From assembly GCF_000941055.1 (NCBI RefSeq), contig NZ_CP007202.1:616001-680000 (forward strand): 64,000 nucleotides of DNA, written 5' to 3'. The DNA comes from Siansivirga zeaxanthinifaciens CC-SAMT-1 (GTDB lineage: Bacteria > Bacteroidota > Bacteroidia > Flavobacteriales > Flavobacteriaceae). Position 1 is the first letter of the stretch, and every line of letters begins with the position of its first letter. The notes under the pieces are model-generated. The model saw only the letters and a program-made list of their open reading frames with translations, ran no database searches and was not told where the DNA came from. Positions 17,023 to 27,220 of this stretch are shown piece by piece. A program made the translations under genes and the position numbers.

Positions 17023-17053
17023 CAAATATAAGAGCCTTTTTCATATCTACAAA
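17023..17053 (-). promoter_or_regulatory. tRNA-Asn promoter
   Basis: On the minus strand TTTG (17053-17050) and TATATTTG (17030-17023) are 19 bp apart, a full match to the Bacteroidota consensus. The -7 box ends 28 bp before the tRNA. Confidence 0.8.
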
Positions 17054-17080
17054 CTTTTTTTAAAAAAATATAAAACTTTT

Positions 17081-18442
17081 TTATTTCGAGTTTAGCCACT
17101 CGGTAATGCCCTTGTAAACATCGTTTCCATTAGCAAATAATACTAAGGCAATTAGAATAAAGAAGCCTACCATTTGAGCATATTCCATAAACTTATCACC
17201 TGGTTTTCTTCCCGATATTATTTCATATAATAAAAACATAACATGACCACCGTCTAAAGCCGGAATAGGCAATAAATTTAAAACGCCTAACATAATAGAT
17301 AGAAAAGCTGTAATGCTCCAGAAGTTTTGCCAATTCCAATAATCTGGAAAAATATCGTAAATAGCTTTAAAACCGCCAACACCTTTATAAGCCCCTGTGC
17401 TTGGTGTGAAAATAGCTTTAAATTGAGTTAAGTACGATGATACTTTATCGCCCGCTTTTTTAAAACCAACAGGAACAGATTCTATTAAACTATATTTTAA
17501 AGTTTCGTAATTATAATACCCTAATTTCTCTAAAGTTTCAGGTGTTGAAGCACTCGCATAATACAACGCTAATCGGCCTTCGTTATCAACTTTTAAAGGC
17601 ACTTGTACTTCTTCATCATTTCTTAAAACGGTTGCCGTTACTTGCTGTCCTTTAAACTTTTCTAAACCTGATTTTACCTGGTCGATATATTTCGTTTTAA
17701 AATCGTTAATAGATAAGAAAATATCGCCCGCTTTAATGCCACTCGCTTTGTTAAAAGAAGTATCGGGAACCTGCATAACAATAAAAGGTTCTCTTAAACT
17801 TATAAATCCTTTTTCTTTGGCGTCCATTAATTGCGACAAGAAATCTTCTGGCATTTTAATGGTAGTTGTTACACCATCTCTTTCTACGGTTACTTCTTTA
17901 CCAAATAATACTTTTTCAGAAATTTCAGAGAATTTTTCAATTCTATCACCATCAACAGAAATAATTTTATCCCCGGTTAAAAGCCCAGCTTTATTAGCCA
18001 CCGAACTTTCAATTAAAACACCGTCTTTTATGCTAGCATTAGGTAAAAATTTATCGCCATAGGCATAACTCATGCCTATATAAATAAGAATGGCCAGCAA
18101 GAAATTTACAGTTACACCACCTAACATAATTATTAAACGTTGCCAGGCTGGTTTAGAACGAAACTCCCATGGTTGTGGTTCTTTCGCCATTTGCTCGGTA
18201 TCCATACTTTCGTCTATCATACCAGAAATTTTAACGTAACCTCCTAAGGGCAACCAACCAATTCCGTAAACGGTATCTCCAATTTTCTTTTTAAACAAAG
18301 AAAATTTCACATCAAAAAAGAGATAGAATTTTTCAACTCTGGTTTTAAAAGCTTTGGCAGGAATAAAATGTCCTAATTCGTGTAATATTATTAGTAATGA
18401 AAGGCTCAATAAAAATTGAGATATTTTAATAACAAATTCCAT
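17081..18442 (-). CDS. rseP: Site-2 metalloprotease RseP/EcfE
   Basis: This 453 aa membrane protease has the zinc motif HELGH at residues 21-25 in the first membrane helix, a PDZ region in the periplasmic part (GLLTGDKIISVDGDRI, GIKAGDIFLSINDF) and the C-terminal NLLPIPALDGGHVMFLLYE motif with the third zinc ligand. RseP cleaves anti-sigma factors and leftover signal peptides inside the membrane. Length is normal. It stands alone between tRNA-Asn and a divergent SCO gene. Confidence 0.93.
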   Translation of the reverse strand: MEFVIKISQFLLSLSLLIILHELGHFIPAKAFKTRVEKFYLFFDVKFSLFKKKIGDTVYGIGWLPLGGYVKISGMIDESMDTEQMAKEPQPWEFRSKPAWQRLIIMLGGVTVNFLLAILIYIGMSYAYGDKFLPNASIKDGVLIESSVANKAGLLTGDKIISVDGDRIEKFSEISEKVLFGKEVTVERDGVTTTIKMPEDFLSQLMDAKEKGFISLREPFIVMQVPDTSFNKASGIKAGDIFLSINDFKTKYIDQVKSGLEKFKGQQVTATVLRNDEEVQVPLKVDNEGRLALYYASASTPETLEKLGYYNYETLKYSLIESVPVGFKKAGDKVSSYLTQFKAIFTPSTGAYKGVGGFKAIYDIFPDYWNWQNFWSITAFLSIMLGVLNLLPIPALDGGHVMFLLYEIISGRKPGDKFMEYAQMVGFFILIALVLFANGNDVYKGITEWLNSK

Positions 18443-18610
18443 ATATTTTCTTTCGATTTTTTATAATCGCGTAAAAGTAAGCTTTTAAACCAACTTTAAA
18501 AAACCATTTGTAGTATGTACTTATATTTAACAAGAATTTAAAGGTATATAAAGGCATGAGGTGTTTAATTTTAGCCGTATTTTTGCATAAATTAAATTTT
18601 AAACAGCAAT

Positions 18611-19279
18611 ATGTTATCGTTTTTTAAAGATTACAAAACCTTTGGAATTGTTTTTTTAATTCTTTCTGTAATTATTATTTCCATAATTTATAATACACTT
18701 AATGTGTACCAGCCGCTTCCCATTTATCAACCTACTATGGTAAGTACCGAGTTAGTAGACAGCACCATTCAGTATAAGAGAAAGTATCATAAAATTGCCG
18801 ATTTTAAGCTTATCAATCAAAATGGAAAAACCATAACTCAAGACGATTATAAAGACAAAATTTATGTGGCAGATTTCTTTTTTACCACATGCCAAACCAT
18901 ATGCCCTATTATGACAGGGCATATGGCCGAAATTCAAAAAGCAATTTTAAATGATGATGATGTAATGCTGCTTTCGCATTCGGTAACACCAGAAATTGAT
19001 TCCGTAGCCCAACTAAAACGCTATGCACTTGAAAAAGGTGTTGTTGATAGCAAATGGAATTTAGTAACAGGCGATAAAAAGCAAATTTACGAACTTGCCA
19101 GAAAAAGTTATTTAGCCGTTAAAACCTTTGGTGATGCGGGTCCTTTTGATATGATACATACAGAAAATTTTATGCTTATAGATAAAAAACGACAAATTAG
19201 AGGTTTTTACGATGGCACAAATGAAGAGGACATTCAAAAATTATTAAATGATATTGATATTTTAAAAGAAGAGAAATAA
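18611..19279 (+). CDS. SCO1/SenC-family copper chaperone
   Basis: The 222 aa protein has an N-terminal membrane anchor (FGIVFLILSVIIISIIYN) and a thioredoxin fold with the copper-binding CQTIC (C94, C98) and a downstream conserved His (FDMIHTENFMLID). SCO proteins deliver copper to the CuA site of cytochrome oxidase in the periplasm. A TATTTTTG -7 box is at 18578-18585 without a clear -33. Confidence 0.92.
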   Translation: MLSFFKDYKTFGIVFLILSVIIISIIYNTLNVYQPLPIYQPTMVSTELVDSTIQYKRKYHKIADFKLINQNGKTITQDDYKDKIYVADFFFTTCQTICPIMTGHMAEIQKAILNDDDVMLLSHSVTPEIDSVAQLKRYALEKGVVDSKWNLVTGDKKQIYELARKSYLAVKTFGDAGPFDMIHTENFMLIDKKRQIRGFYDGTNEEDIQKLLNDIDILKEEK

Positions 19280-19421
19280 TTTTTTGTGATGCTAAAGATG
19301 GGTTGTAGTTTAAGCAATATATTATTGAAAAAAACGAATTATTAAACTTTAAACCTCTAAACTTTTTTAACTCTTAAACTTTTACCTTACTTTTGCCTCT
19401 TTAAAATCAATCTAAATAAGC

Positions 19422-19655
19422 TTGGAGACTACTTTAGCCAATTTAAAACGAGGCGAACGCGCCATTATACGGGATGTTTCTTCTAGAGAAATACCCTTAA
19501 AATTATTGGAAATGGGTTGTTTACCCGGCAATTTTGTCGAGCTTGTTCAATTGGCACCTTTTAAAGACCCCATGTACCTCAATATTAATGGTTCTCATGT
19601 GGCAATTAGAAAGGAAACTGCTGTTCATATTTTAATTGAAAAAGTAGATGAGTAA
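19422..19655 (+). CDS. feoA: Ferrous iron transport protein FeoA
   Basis: This 77 aa SH3-like protein (LANLKRGERAIIRD, LLEMGCLPGNFVELV, VAIRKETAVHILIEKV) is the cytosolic partner of FeoB. The only sensible start is TTG at 19422, which gives the usual length. It overlaps feoB by 8 bp. A TACTTTTG -7 box is at 19388-19395. This is the first of two Feo loci in the window. Confidence 0.88.
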   Translation: METTLANLKRGERAIIRDVSSREIPLKLLEMGCLPGNFVELVQLAPFKDPMYLNINGSHVAIRKETAVHILIEKVDE

Positions 19656-21747
19656 ACAAATAAATGTTGCCTTAATTGGTAATCCAAATACCGGAAAAAC
19701 CTCTGTTTTTAATGCTTTAACTGGGCTAAACCAAAAGGTGGGAAACTACCCGGGTATAACCGTAGAGAAAAAAGAAGGTATTTGCAAATTGCCACGTGGT
19801 GTAAAGGCGCATATTATCGATTTACCCGGTACTTACAGTTTAAATGCCTCGTCGCTAGACGAGAATGTTGTTATAGAATTACTCTTAAATAAAAACGATA
19901 AAGATTTTCCAGACATAGCTGTTGTTGTTAGTGATGTAGAAAATTTAAAACGTAATTTATTGCTGTTTACTCAGATTAAAGATTTAGAAATCCCAACGCT
20001 TTTGGTTATTAACATGGCCGATAGAATGCGTTATAAAGGCATTTCGTTAGATATCGATTATCTGGAAAAACAACTTCAAACCAAAATAGCACTGGTTAGT
20101 ACCAGAAAAAAAGAAGGTATAGACACTTTAAAACAGCTTATTTCTAATTATAAAGATTTATCTATTACGCCTTGTTTAAATGCTTCTGAAATTGATAAAG
20201 ATTATTTTGATAGCTTACGCCATGCCTTTCCAAATCAATTACTTTATAAATTATGGCTGGTTATTACTCAAGATGTTAATTTTGGAAAAACCGATAGAAA
20301 TGAAATTGAAGCAGTTGCCAATTTTAAAACAAAAAGTAAAATTGATTTAAAGCGTTTACAGCAAAAAGAAACCATAAAACGATACCAATTTATAAACCAT
20401 GTTTTAAAAGTTGGACAAACCATAGACATATCGCAAGCCAAAGATTTACGCACCAAACTAGATCGTATTTTAACGCACCGCGTTTGGGGTTATCTTATTT
20501 TCTTTTTAATTCTTTTAACCATTTTTCAAGCTATTTACGATTGGTCTAGCGTACCAATGGATTTTATAGACAATACTTTTGCTCTGCTTAGCGAGTGGGT
20601 TAAAGACAAACTTCCTTCTGGCGCCTTTACTAATTTATTGGCCGAAGGTATTATACCAGGACTTGGAGGTATCGTTATTTTTATTCCTCAAATTGCCTTT
20701 TTGTTCTTGTTTATTTCGGTGCTTGAAGAAAGTGGTTATATGAGTCGTGTGGTGTTTTTAATGGATCGCATCATGCGTCGTTTTGGTTTAAGCGGAAAAA
20801 GTATTGTGCCGCTTATTTCGGGTACAGCCTGTGCCATTCCGGCTATTATGGCAACCCGCAACATTGAAAGTTGGAAAGAGCGCCTCATAACCATTTTAGT
20901 AACCCCATTTACAACCTGTTCTGCCAGACTACCTGTTTATTTAATTATTATTGCTTTAGTAATTCCAGAAGGTCGAATTTTAGGATTGAGTTACCAGGCT
21001 TTAACACTCATGTTACTCTATTTAATTGGGTTTTTAACCGCCATTATTTCGGCAGCTATTTTAAATAAGATTTTAAAAATAAAAAGTAAAACGTTTTTTG
21101 TTGTTGAAATGCCTAATTATAAACTTCCACTATTTAAAAATGTGGTTTTAACTGTAGTAGAAAAAACAAAGGCTTTTATTTTTGGGGCAGGAAAAATTAT
21201 TTTAGCCATCTCTATTGTGCTTTGGTTTTTAGCGTCTTATGGTCCTGGCGATAATTTTAATGATGCAGAAGCTATTGTTAAAAAGCAGTACAGCAATGAA
21301 AATTTAAGCCAAGAAGATTTACAACACCACATCGCTGCACATAAACTAGAACATTCGTTTATTGGTATTACAGGCCGCACCATTGAACCGCTTATTAGAC
21401 CTCTTGGTTACGACTGGAAAATAGGTATTGCCATTGTGAGTAGTTTTGCTGCACGCGAAGTATTTGTTGGCACTTTAGCAACCATTTACAGTGTTGGTAA
21501 TGATGATGAAGCAACCATAAAAAACCGAATGGCAGCAGAGGTTAACCCGATTCTTGGCGGACCACTATTTACGTTTGCATCAGGGATATCTTTATTGTTG
21601 TTTTATGCTTTTGCCATGCAGTGCATGAGTACCTTAGCAGTTGTAAAACGCGAAACCAATAGCTGGAAATGGCCCGTTTTACAACTTACCATCATGAGTG
21701 GTTTTGCTTATTTTGTGGCTTTAATTGCTTTTCAGTTTTTGAAATAA
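19648..21747 (+). CDS. feoB: Ferrous iron transporter FeoB (full-length)
   Basis: The 699 aa protein has an N-terminal G domain (G1 GNPNTGKTS, G3 DLPGTYSL, G4 NMAD), a spacer region and a membrane part with two Gate domains (SGTACAIPAIMATR, TPFTTCSARLPVY) and a FeoB C-terminal domain. It moves Fe2+ into the cell, driven or gated by GTP. It is coupled to feoA by overlap and followed by a small FeoB-associated protein. A second, split FeoB is encoded convergently 1.6 kb away. Confidence 0.95.
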   Translation: MSKQINVALIGNPNTGKTSVFNALTGLNQKVGNYPGITVEKKEGICKLPRGVKAHIIDLPGTYSLNASSLDENVVIELLLNKNDKDFPDIAVVVSDVENLKRNLLLFTQIKDLEIPTLLVINMADRMRYKGISLDIDYLEKQLQTKIALVSTRKKEGIDTLKQLISNYKDLSITPCLNASEIDKDYFDSLRHAFPNQLLYKLWLVITQDVNFGKTDRNEIEAVANFKTKSKIDLKRLQQKETIKRYQFINHVLKVGQTIDISQAKDLRTKLDRILTHRVWGYLIFFLILLTIFQAIYDWSSVPMDFIDNTFALLSEWVKDKLPSGAFTNLLAEGIIPGLGGIVIFIPQIAFLFLFISVLEESGYMSRVVFLMDRIMRRFGLSGKSIVPLISGTACAIPAIMATRNIESWKERLITILVTPFTTCSARLPVYLIIIALVIPEGRILGLSYQALTLMLLYLIGFLTAIISAAILNKILKIKSKTFFVVEMPNYKLPLFKNVVLTVVEKTKAFIFGAGKIILAISIVLWFLASYGPGDNFNDAEAIVKKQYSNENLSQEDLQHHIAAHKLEHSFIGITGRTIEPLIRPLGYDWKIGIAIVSSFAAREVFVGTLATIYSVGNDDEATIKNRMAAEVNPILGGPLFTFASGISLLLFYAFAMQCMSTLAVVKRETNSWKWPVLQLTIMSGFAYFVALIAFQFLK

Positions 21748-21809
21748 TACCTCGCTGCGAAGGCAAGCATCTCATGAAATGAAACTGTAATATTAACGAC
21801 TAAAAAAAC

Positions 21810-21944
21810 GTGAACACCATACTTCAAAATATTTTAGTTTTTTCGGCACTCGGTTTGGCTGTATATTTTTTAATTAAAAAATACTTCTTAAAAAAACCGA
21901 AGACTAAAAAAGCATGTGGCAGCAACGATTGTGGTTGCCATTAA
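21810..21944 (+). CDS. FeoB-associated Cys-rich membrane protein (44 aa)
   Basis: From GTG 21810 the frame encodes MNTILQNILVFSALGLAVYF, a basic KKYFLKKPKTKK linker and a terminal CGSNDCGCH. One membrane helix plus a short Cys-rich tail next to feoB is the pattern of the small FeoB-associated proteins. It may help iron handling at the inner face of FeoB; no mechanism is established. It is 62 bp after feoB and stops 2 bp before the convergent lipoprotein gene. Confidence 0.8.
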   Translation: MNTILQNILVFSALGLAVYFLIKKYFLKKPKTKKACGSNDCGCH

Positions 21945-21946
21945 TC

Positions 21947-22486
21947 TTATTGCTTTAAAAAGGCTTCTAAGTAATTGCTGGTGTTTAAATATTCAACACG
22001 CATATTTCTTAAATATTTTAAAATAGCTTCTCTGTTTATATAATCTGGCTTTAAACAGTCATTAAAAAGGGCATCTGCTACAGTAACAGCCACATACCAA
22101 CTACCTGTTCTTGATATATAACTATCTTCAAAAAAAGGTTCTTTATCATTAGATTGCAAAGCGGCATCAATAAAAACAGGAAGTATATTGAATGTTTTTG
22201 TTGTAATTTCGACTTCATGAAATGAAAAATAATATACCGAACCATTAACTTCAAAAGGCACATTCCACGCTACATCTTGATGGTTTAATGCGTATTTTGT
22301 ATTTACATAATTGTAAAATTCATCGGCGTCTTTGGGGTCTTCAAAAATAAAGGCATACCTTTTAGGAAGCTTTCTTTTAAACTTCTTGGCTACCATTACT
22401 TTATCGGTTTTAATGCTGGGAGCAATTCGTAACGGAATACAAGAAAAACAACCTAATGCAAAGCATATCAAAATAAAATGTTTCAT
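21947..22486 (-). CDS. Lipoprotein of unknown function (179 aa)
   Basis: A lipoprotein signal (LICFALGCFSC) precedes a soluble alpha/beta body (RYAFIFEDPKDADEFYNYV, SWYVAVTVADALFNDCL). No family recognised. It is the last gene of the run dtxR to transporter on the minus strand (48 bp after the barrel gene), so it may be co-transcribed with the second feo operon. Confidence 0.65.
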   Translation of the reverse strand: MKHFILICFALGCFSCIPLRIAPSIKTDKVMVAKKFKRKLPKRYAFIFEDPKDADEFYNYVNTKYALNHQDVAWNVPFEVNGSVYYFSFHEVEITTKTFNILPVFIDAALQSNDKEPFFEDSYISRTGSWYVAVTVADALFNDCLKPDYINREAILKYLRNMRVEYLNTSNYLEAFLKQ

Positions 22487-22534
22487 ATCCGTTAAGTATA
22501 AGTAACCTAAAAACCTACATCAAAAATTATACCT

Positions 22535-23293
22535 CTAATTCAAAGCTGGTTTTGCAATATTAATACTAAATCCTACCGATAAATAATTCATGGTATGATT
22601 AACACCCGTACCAAAAGAAAAATCTATTTGGCACTGCTCATGAATTAAATACGTTATACCGGCATCAAAATTAGCCTCATGTGTATCGACATTTACAATG
22701 CTTCCGTAAGGTTCTAAATAAAAACTAAACCTATTTGAAACAGCTATCCCTAAAGCGACGGAGTAAGTTAAATCGCCGTTACCATAACCAAAATAGTCGT
22801 AGCCTAAATTATAACCCAAACCAAGCGTTTCGTTTAATTGGTGAGAAATAGAGATTTTATTAATAGTACCAAGATTTTCATTAGATAGAAATTTTGATCC
22901 TGTTGGTAAAACCAGATGTGATAGAAACGCTATTTCTGTATTTATAGTTTCTTTTTTTAAAAGTTGAATTTTGGCACCTATTTCTAAATCACTTATTCCA
23001 CTTTTTTCGATTGAATTTGTTTGATTTTTTATGCTTTCAAACTGATTCACAACGCGAATTTCAATGCCTTTCGTTAGGCCATATCTAAACAATGTTGATG
23101 GCGCTAACAGTTGCCTTTGCGAACTAAATGCATCTTCGGTAAAACCAATTAAAATACCAGATTCTATTTGAAAGCTACCTTGTTCTACTGTTGAAGAACT
23201 CTCGGTTTGGTCGGGTCTGTCTGTAATAATTTGGGCAAAACCAGTGTAGCCCATTATTACCATCATAATAATAGTTGTTAAAATATGTTTCAC
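22535..23293 (-). CDS. Outer-membrane transporter-like barrel (MetA-pathway/Phenol_MetA_deg type)
   Basis: The 252 aa protein has a signal peptide (GYTGFAQ), then the family's opening ITDRPDQTESSSTVEQGSFQ and alternating strands with a C-terminal barrel end. Such proteins are annotated as generic outer-membrane transporters. Its place 34 bp after the FeoB channel gene suggests a role in getting ferrous iron or a ligand through the outer membrane; this is inferred from context only. Confidence 0.75.
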   Translation of the reverse strand: MKHILTTIIMMVIMGYTGFAQIITDRPDQTESSSTVEQGSFQIESGILIGFTEDAFSSQRQLLAPSTLFRYGLTKGIEIRVVNQFESIKNQTNSIEKSGISDLEIGAKIQLLKKETINTEIAFLSHLVLPTGSKFLSNENLGTINKISISHQLNETLGLGYNLGYDYFGYGNGDLTYSVALGIAVSNRFSFYLEPYGSIVNVDTHEANFDAGITYLIHEQCQIDFSFGTGVNHTMNYLSVGFSINIAKPALN

Positions 23294-23327
23294 ATGAAAT
23301 TATTTATTCTGAAAAAACATCAGAAAT

Positions 23328-24746
23328 TTAAAAAATGACTCTCCAGATTTGAGCGACTAAAAAAGTAACTACAAACCCTAAAATTACAGGCATAACTGAA
23401 GCAAAAACGGTCCATTTTAAACTTTTCGTTTCTTTATAAATGGTGTAAATAGTTGTGCTGCACGGATTATGTAATAAACTAAAAAGCATCAAATTTATAG
23501 CCGTTAAAAGTGTCCAGCCACCGGCTCGAAGCAAATCGCCTGTAGCATTCATAGAATCTAATTCGAACATAACACCAGCGCCTTCACCTGCATGAGCGCC
23601 CGTTACTAAAACGGTTAACATTAAAATGGTAGGAATAACAATTTCGTTGGCAGGTATAGCAACTATGTAAGCCAATAAAATAACCCCATTTAAGCCCAGT
23701 AAAAATCCGAAACCATCCATAGAATCAATTAACAAAGCTGCAATACTTTCGCCACCTATATGAATATTAGAGATAAGCCATATTACAGCTCCCGCCGGTG
23801 CGGCAAACACAATAGCACGCCATAAAACAATAGCCGTTCTGTCTATTAAAGATGTGTAAATGGTTTTCCAAAAACGCGGTGGTCTGTACGGTGGTAATTC
23901 TAAATTAAAAGTAGAAACTTCACCTTTTAAAACGGTTTTAGACAGCGCCCAAGATACTCCAAACATAAAGGCCATACCTAATACGGCAATTCCTATTACT
24001 GCTAATAACGACACAACGCTAGAAAACGATTCGGGAACAACAGCACCAATAAAAATGGTAGCTATTAAAATTTGAGTAGGCCAGCGCCCATTACACAATG
24101 AAAAATTATTGGTAATAATGGCAATTAATCGTTCACGCGGACTATCAATAATTCGTGTTGCAACAACACCGGCAGCATTACAACCAAACCCCATACTCAT
24201 GGTTAAGGCTTGTTTGCCATGGGCACCCGATTTACTAAACAACGAATCTAAATTAAACGCCACACGTGGCAAATAGCCAAAATCTTCAAGTAGGGTAAAC
24301 ATTGGAAAAAAGATAGCCATGGGTGGAAGCATTACCGCTATAACCCAGGCCACGGCTAGATAAACGCCGTCTATTAAAAATCCGTCGAGCCACCAAGGCA
24401 TTCCAATACTAGCTGCGCCACTTTTTAAAGCCGGATGAATGGTATCTAAAAACAAATTTGCTAACAACGAAGACGGATAATTAGCACCCACAATAGTTAA
24501 CCAAAGAACCGTTGCCAGAATTAAAAACATAATAGGAAAACCAAAGGTTTTGCTGGTAACAATCTTATCTATTTTAGCATCCAGACGAAAGCGTCTTTTC
24601 GAGTTATCTACCTGTACGGTGTCTTTAACTATATTAGCAGCATCTGCATAAATACTTTCGGTTAAATTATCATGAAAATCGTCGCCAATTTGCCAACGTA
24701 ATTCATTAGATAGTTCAATGATATTATCAATGTTTTTTTGATTCAT
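23328..24746 (-). CDS. FeoB membrane half (Gate domains), separate gene
   Basis: The 472 aa protein carries only the membrane part of FeoB: two nucleoside-recognition Gate domains ([30 protein letters not shown]) and the final helices. It has no GTPase domain; that is encoded by the preceding gene. Start ATG 24746 is 11 bp after the GTPase stop and in a different frame. Whether the split is old and functional or a recent frameshift cannot be decided here, but each half starts and ends at a domain boundary. Confidence 0.88.
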   Translation of the reverse strand: MNQKNIDNIIELSNELRWQIGDDFHDNLTESIYADAANIVKDTVQVDNSKRRFRLDAKIDKIVTSKTFGFPIMFLILATVLWLTIVGANYPSSLLANLFLDTIHPALKSGAASIGMPWWLDGFLIDGVYLAVAWVIAVMLPPMAIFFPMFTLLEDFGYLPRVAFNLDSLFSKSGAHGKQALTMSMGFGCNAAGVVATRIIDSPRERLIAIITNNFSLCNGRWPTQILIATIFIGAVVPESFSSVVSLLAVIGIAVLGMAFMFGVSWALSKTVLKGEVSTFNLELPPYRPPRFWKTIYTSLIDRTAIVLWRAIVFAAPAGAVIWLISNIHIGGESIAALLIDSMDGFGFLLGLNGVILLAYIVAIPANEIVIPTILMLTVLVTGAHAGEGAGVMFELDSMNATGDLLRAGGWTLLTAINLMLFSLLHNPCSTTIYTIYKETKSLKWTVFASVMPVILGFVVTFLVAQIWRVIF

Positions 24747-24757
24747 ATGTTTAAAGT

Positions 24758-25522
24758 TTAAGCAAATTCTCCCGATTTCAATGCTTTAATAATTTGCGTA
24801 TCACCTTCTAACAATCGAAAAGCAATCCAACGACTGTTAGGAATGTTTGGGAATTCTTTTTCTATTTCTGTGGTAAGTGTTTTAAGTGCTTTCTCAATAC
24901 TGGCAGGCACACTTTTAATTTTGTGTGGTTTACAAATAATGTTTCCATTTGCAATGTCGCTTATGGTTTGAATTAATTCGGGAATGCCCTTATTATATCG
25001 CGCACTTGTAGGCACAACCGGAATACCCAAATCTCTTGCCAGTGTGCGCTCGTCTATATTTACATGATTGCGTTTTGCTTCGTCCATTAAATTTAAACAC
25101 AACACCGCTTTATCTGTAATCTCTAAAATTTGAAGCACTAAATTTAAGTTACGTTCCAATCGGTTGGCATCAACAACAATAACGGTTACGTTAGGTTTTC
25201 CGAAAAGAATAAAATCTCTTGCAACTTCTTCATCTTCAGATGTTGAAAGCAACGAGTATGTACCCGGCAAATCTACCAATTTGTATTTTTGAGTATTATA
25301 CTCAAAACCCCCTTCGGCGCGTGTTACCGTTTTTCCAGGCCAATTTCCAGTATGTTGGCGCAAACCGGTTAGGGCATTAAAAACAGTACTTTTTCCTGTA
25401 TTTGGATTTCCAGCTAATGCGACAACAAAATCGAATTGATCGGTATTAACACCTAATTTTTTTAATCCATCGGCATTAAAATGAGCACATGTATCGCAAG
25501 CACTTTTTACTTTAGTTTCCAT
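24758..25522 (-). CDS. FeoB GTPase half, separate gene
   Basis: The 254 aa protein has G1 [17 protein letters not shown]3 DLPGTYSL and G4 NLMD, and ends after the helical spacer. An N-terminal CDTCAHFN motif could bind metal. It is the soluble G-protein part of the second Feo system. It begins 3 bp after the DtxR-FeoA fusion gene, so all are in one operon. Confidence 0.88.
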   Translation of the reverse strand: METKVKSACDTCAHFNADGLKKLGVNTDQFDFVVALAGNPNTGKSTVFNALTGLRQHTGNWPGKTVTRAEGGFEYNTQKYKLVDLPGTYSLLSTSEDEEVARDFILFGKPNVTVIVVDANRLERNLNLVLQILEITDKAVLCLNLMDEAKRNHVNIDERTLARDLGIPVVPTSARYNKGIPELIQTISDIANGNIICKPHKIKSVPASIEKALKTLTTEIEKEFPNIPNSRWIAFRLLEGDTQIIKALKSGEFA

Positions 25523-25525
25523 GGT

Positions 25526-26548
25526 TTAATCTTTTTTAATTAAAATTTTAGCCGCCTGATCTTTCCTTAAGGCAATAGACGTTCCTTTTATTAAATAGGC
25601 ATGTGGTTGCCCCAGTGGGTTGATTAAATCTATTTTTATAGATGCGCCCTTAACAAAACCTAAATCTAGCAAACGCCTTCTGCTATCGCCCCTACTCTCT
25701 TTTGAAATTCCAATAATTGTGGCGGTTTCATTTTCGTTTAAACTAGATAATCTGGCGATATTATCTTCTATAACGACTTCCTTTTCTATGGGGGCTACGG
25801 TTAAATTGGCAGCCACAATTGGTGCCAATCGAAACGTTTCACCTTCCGATTGAAATACAATACGCGTACTGTTATTTTCTAAAACCCGAATAAGCGACCC
25901 TATGTGAATATTTTCAGCTAGAATTTGCTTGTAAATAACCTCCGGCTCATCTTCTATGTGTGTAATACGGCCCACCGAACCTACTTTTAAAAGTGGTAAT
26001 TCTACCCCACTAACTTTAGCAACTTTTCCAGTTTTAGTTGGAATGGGGTCGCCATGCGGATCGAACTTGGGGTTTCCCAAACGGGCAGCTAATTGTTCGG
26101 CTTCATCATGGTCTAATCGGTGTTCCATAGATTCAGCTCTATCGTGCCATTCGGTTTTATGAAACCCGGTTTTATCGGCCAAATAACGCTCCCAAAGACG
26201 ATGCACTCTAACAATTCTTAGGGCATAATCACGACCCGTTTCGGTAAGTTTTAAAATATCGGACTCGAAATAAATTAAATTGTTAATCGTCATTTTATTA
26301 ATAGCCTCAACAATTCTAGTATTGTTAAAATCTAACACCTGAACTAAGGTTTTCATATCTACCTTGTTGTCAGAATTTTCAAAATGATATAATTGCTTTA
26401 AAATATCTTCAATAATAATTTTCTCATTTCCTTTTAAATTTTTCTGAAGTATCCAAAACCAGCCTTTTACAGGCCTAAAAAGCACAAATAGTATAACCGA
26501 AATTATAAAGAAAATAATGAGAGCTGTTATGGGATTATATGTATTCAT
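25526..26548 (-). CDS. Membrane-anchored DtxR-like / FeoA fusion protein
   Basis: The 340 aa order is unusual: an N-terminal membrane helix (ALIIFFIISVILFVLF), then DtxR-like helix-turn-helix and metal/dimerisation region (ILKQLYHFENSDN to WHDRAESMEHRLDHDEAEQLA), a PHGDPIP hinge and two SH3-like FeoA segments (LLKVGSVGRITHIED; LSSLNENETATIIGIS to IALRKDQAAKILIKK). The C-terminal FeoA part probably serves the split FeoB. Whether the DtxR part still binds DNA while in the membrane is open. One base separates it from dtxR. Confidence 0.82.
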   Translation of the reverse strand: MNTYNPITALIIFFIISVILFVLFRPVKGWFWILQKNLKGNEKIIIEDILKQLYHFENSDNKVDMKTLVQVLDFNNTRIVEAINKMTINNLIYFESDILKLTETGRDYALRIVRVHRLWERYLADKTGFHKTEWHDRAESMEHRLDHDEAEQLAARLGNPKFDPHGDPIPTKTGKVAKVSGVELPLLKVGSVGRITHIEDEPEVIYKQILAENIHIGSLIRVLENNSTRIVFQSEGETFRLAPIVAANLTVAPIEKEVVIEDNIARLSSLNENETATIIGISKESRGDSRRRLLDLGFVKGASIKIDLINPLGQPHAYLIKGTSIALRKDQAAKILIKKD

Positions 26549-26549
26549 A

Positions 26550-27203
26550 CTAAAGCGTTAAAAATAAATTTTGTGCTACTTCATTTGAAATAATCATTTT
26601 TTTCTCCTTTGTTTCTATGGTTAAAGATTTATCGAAAGGCTCAAAATCTACTATTTTTATGGAGTCGCCTAAAGCGAGGTTGTTTTTGTTTAAATATTTT
26701 AAAAACACATCCGACGAATCGTTTACAAGAGCTAAAATGCCCGCTTTACCAATTTCTACTTCTAAAATATTTACACTTTTATTTGGCAAACAATTGCCTT
26801 CTTTGTCGGGGATAGGGTCGCCATGCGGATCGTGGGTTGGAAACCCTAAAAAGGCATCTAATTCGTTTACTAATTTTAACGATTTTATGTGCTCCAGTTG
26901 TTCGGCTACTTCGTGCACCTCATCCCAAGAAAAATTGAGATTTTCAACTAAAAAAACTTCCCAAAGCCTGTGTTTTCTTATAACCAAAGCAGCAGCCAAA
27001 CGGCCTTTCTCGGTTAAGGTAACCCCTTGATATTTTATATAATTTGCTAAATCTTTATCGGCCAATTTTTTAATCATATCGGTAACCGATGATGCTTTAG
27101 AGTCTATTTTCTCTGCAATAGCATTGGTACTAACAGCCACTCTGCCCTGATCGCCAAGGTTATAAATGGCCTTTAAATAATTTTCTTCAGATAATGTTAC
27201 CAT
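26550..27203 (-). CDS. DtxR/MntR-family metal-dependent repressor
   Basis: The 217 aa protein has the DtxR layout: helix-turn-helix (TLSEENYLKAIYNLGDQ, KASSVTDMIKKLADKDL), metal-binding/dimerisation helices (RKHRLWEVFLVENLNFSWDEVHEVAEQLEH), HDPHGDPIPD and a C-terminal FeoA-like SH3 domain. It should bind DNA when loaded with Fe2+ or Mn2+. It heads the second feo operon, and a 20 bp palindrome lies 54 bp upstream, so autorepression is likely. Confidence 0.88.
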   Translation of the reverse strand: MVTLSEENYLKAIYNLGDQGRVAVSTNAIAEKIDSKASSVTDMIKKLADKDLANYIKYQGVTLTEKGRLAAALVIRKHRLWEVFLVENLNFSWDEVHEVAEQLEHIKSLKLVNELDAFLGFPTHDPHGDPIPDKEGNCLPNKSVNILEVEIGKAGILALVNDSSDVFLKYLNKNNLALGDSIKIVDFEPFDKSLTIETKEKKMIISNEVAQNLFLTL

Positions 27204-27220
27204 AAAAGTTATTTGTAAGG

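Noticed and set aside
18555..18585. Full consensus promoter before the SCO gene
   Set aside because: Only the -7 box TATTTTTG is present; no TTTG lies at a suitable distance, so I did not list it as a promoter.
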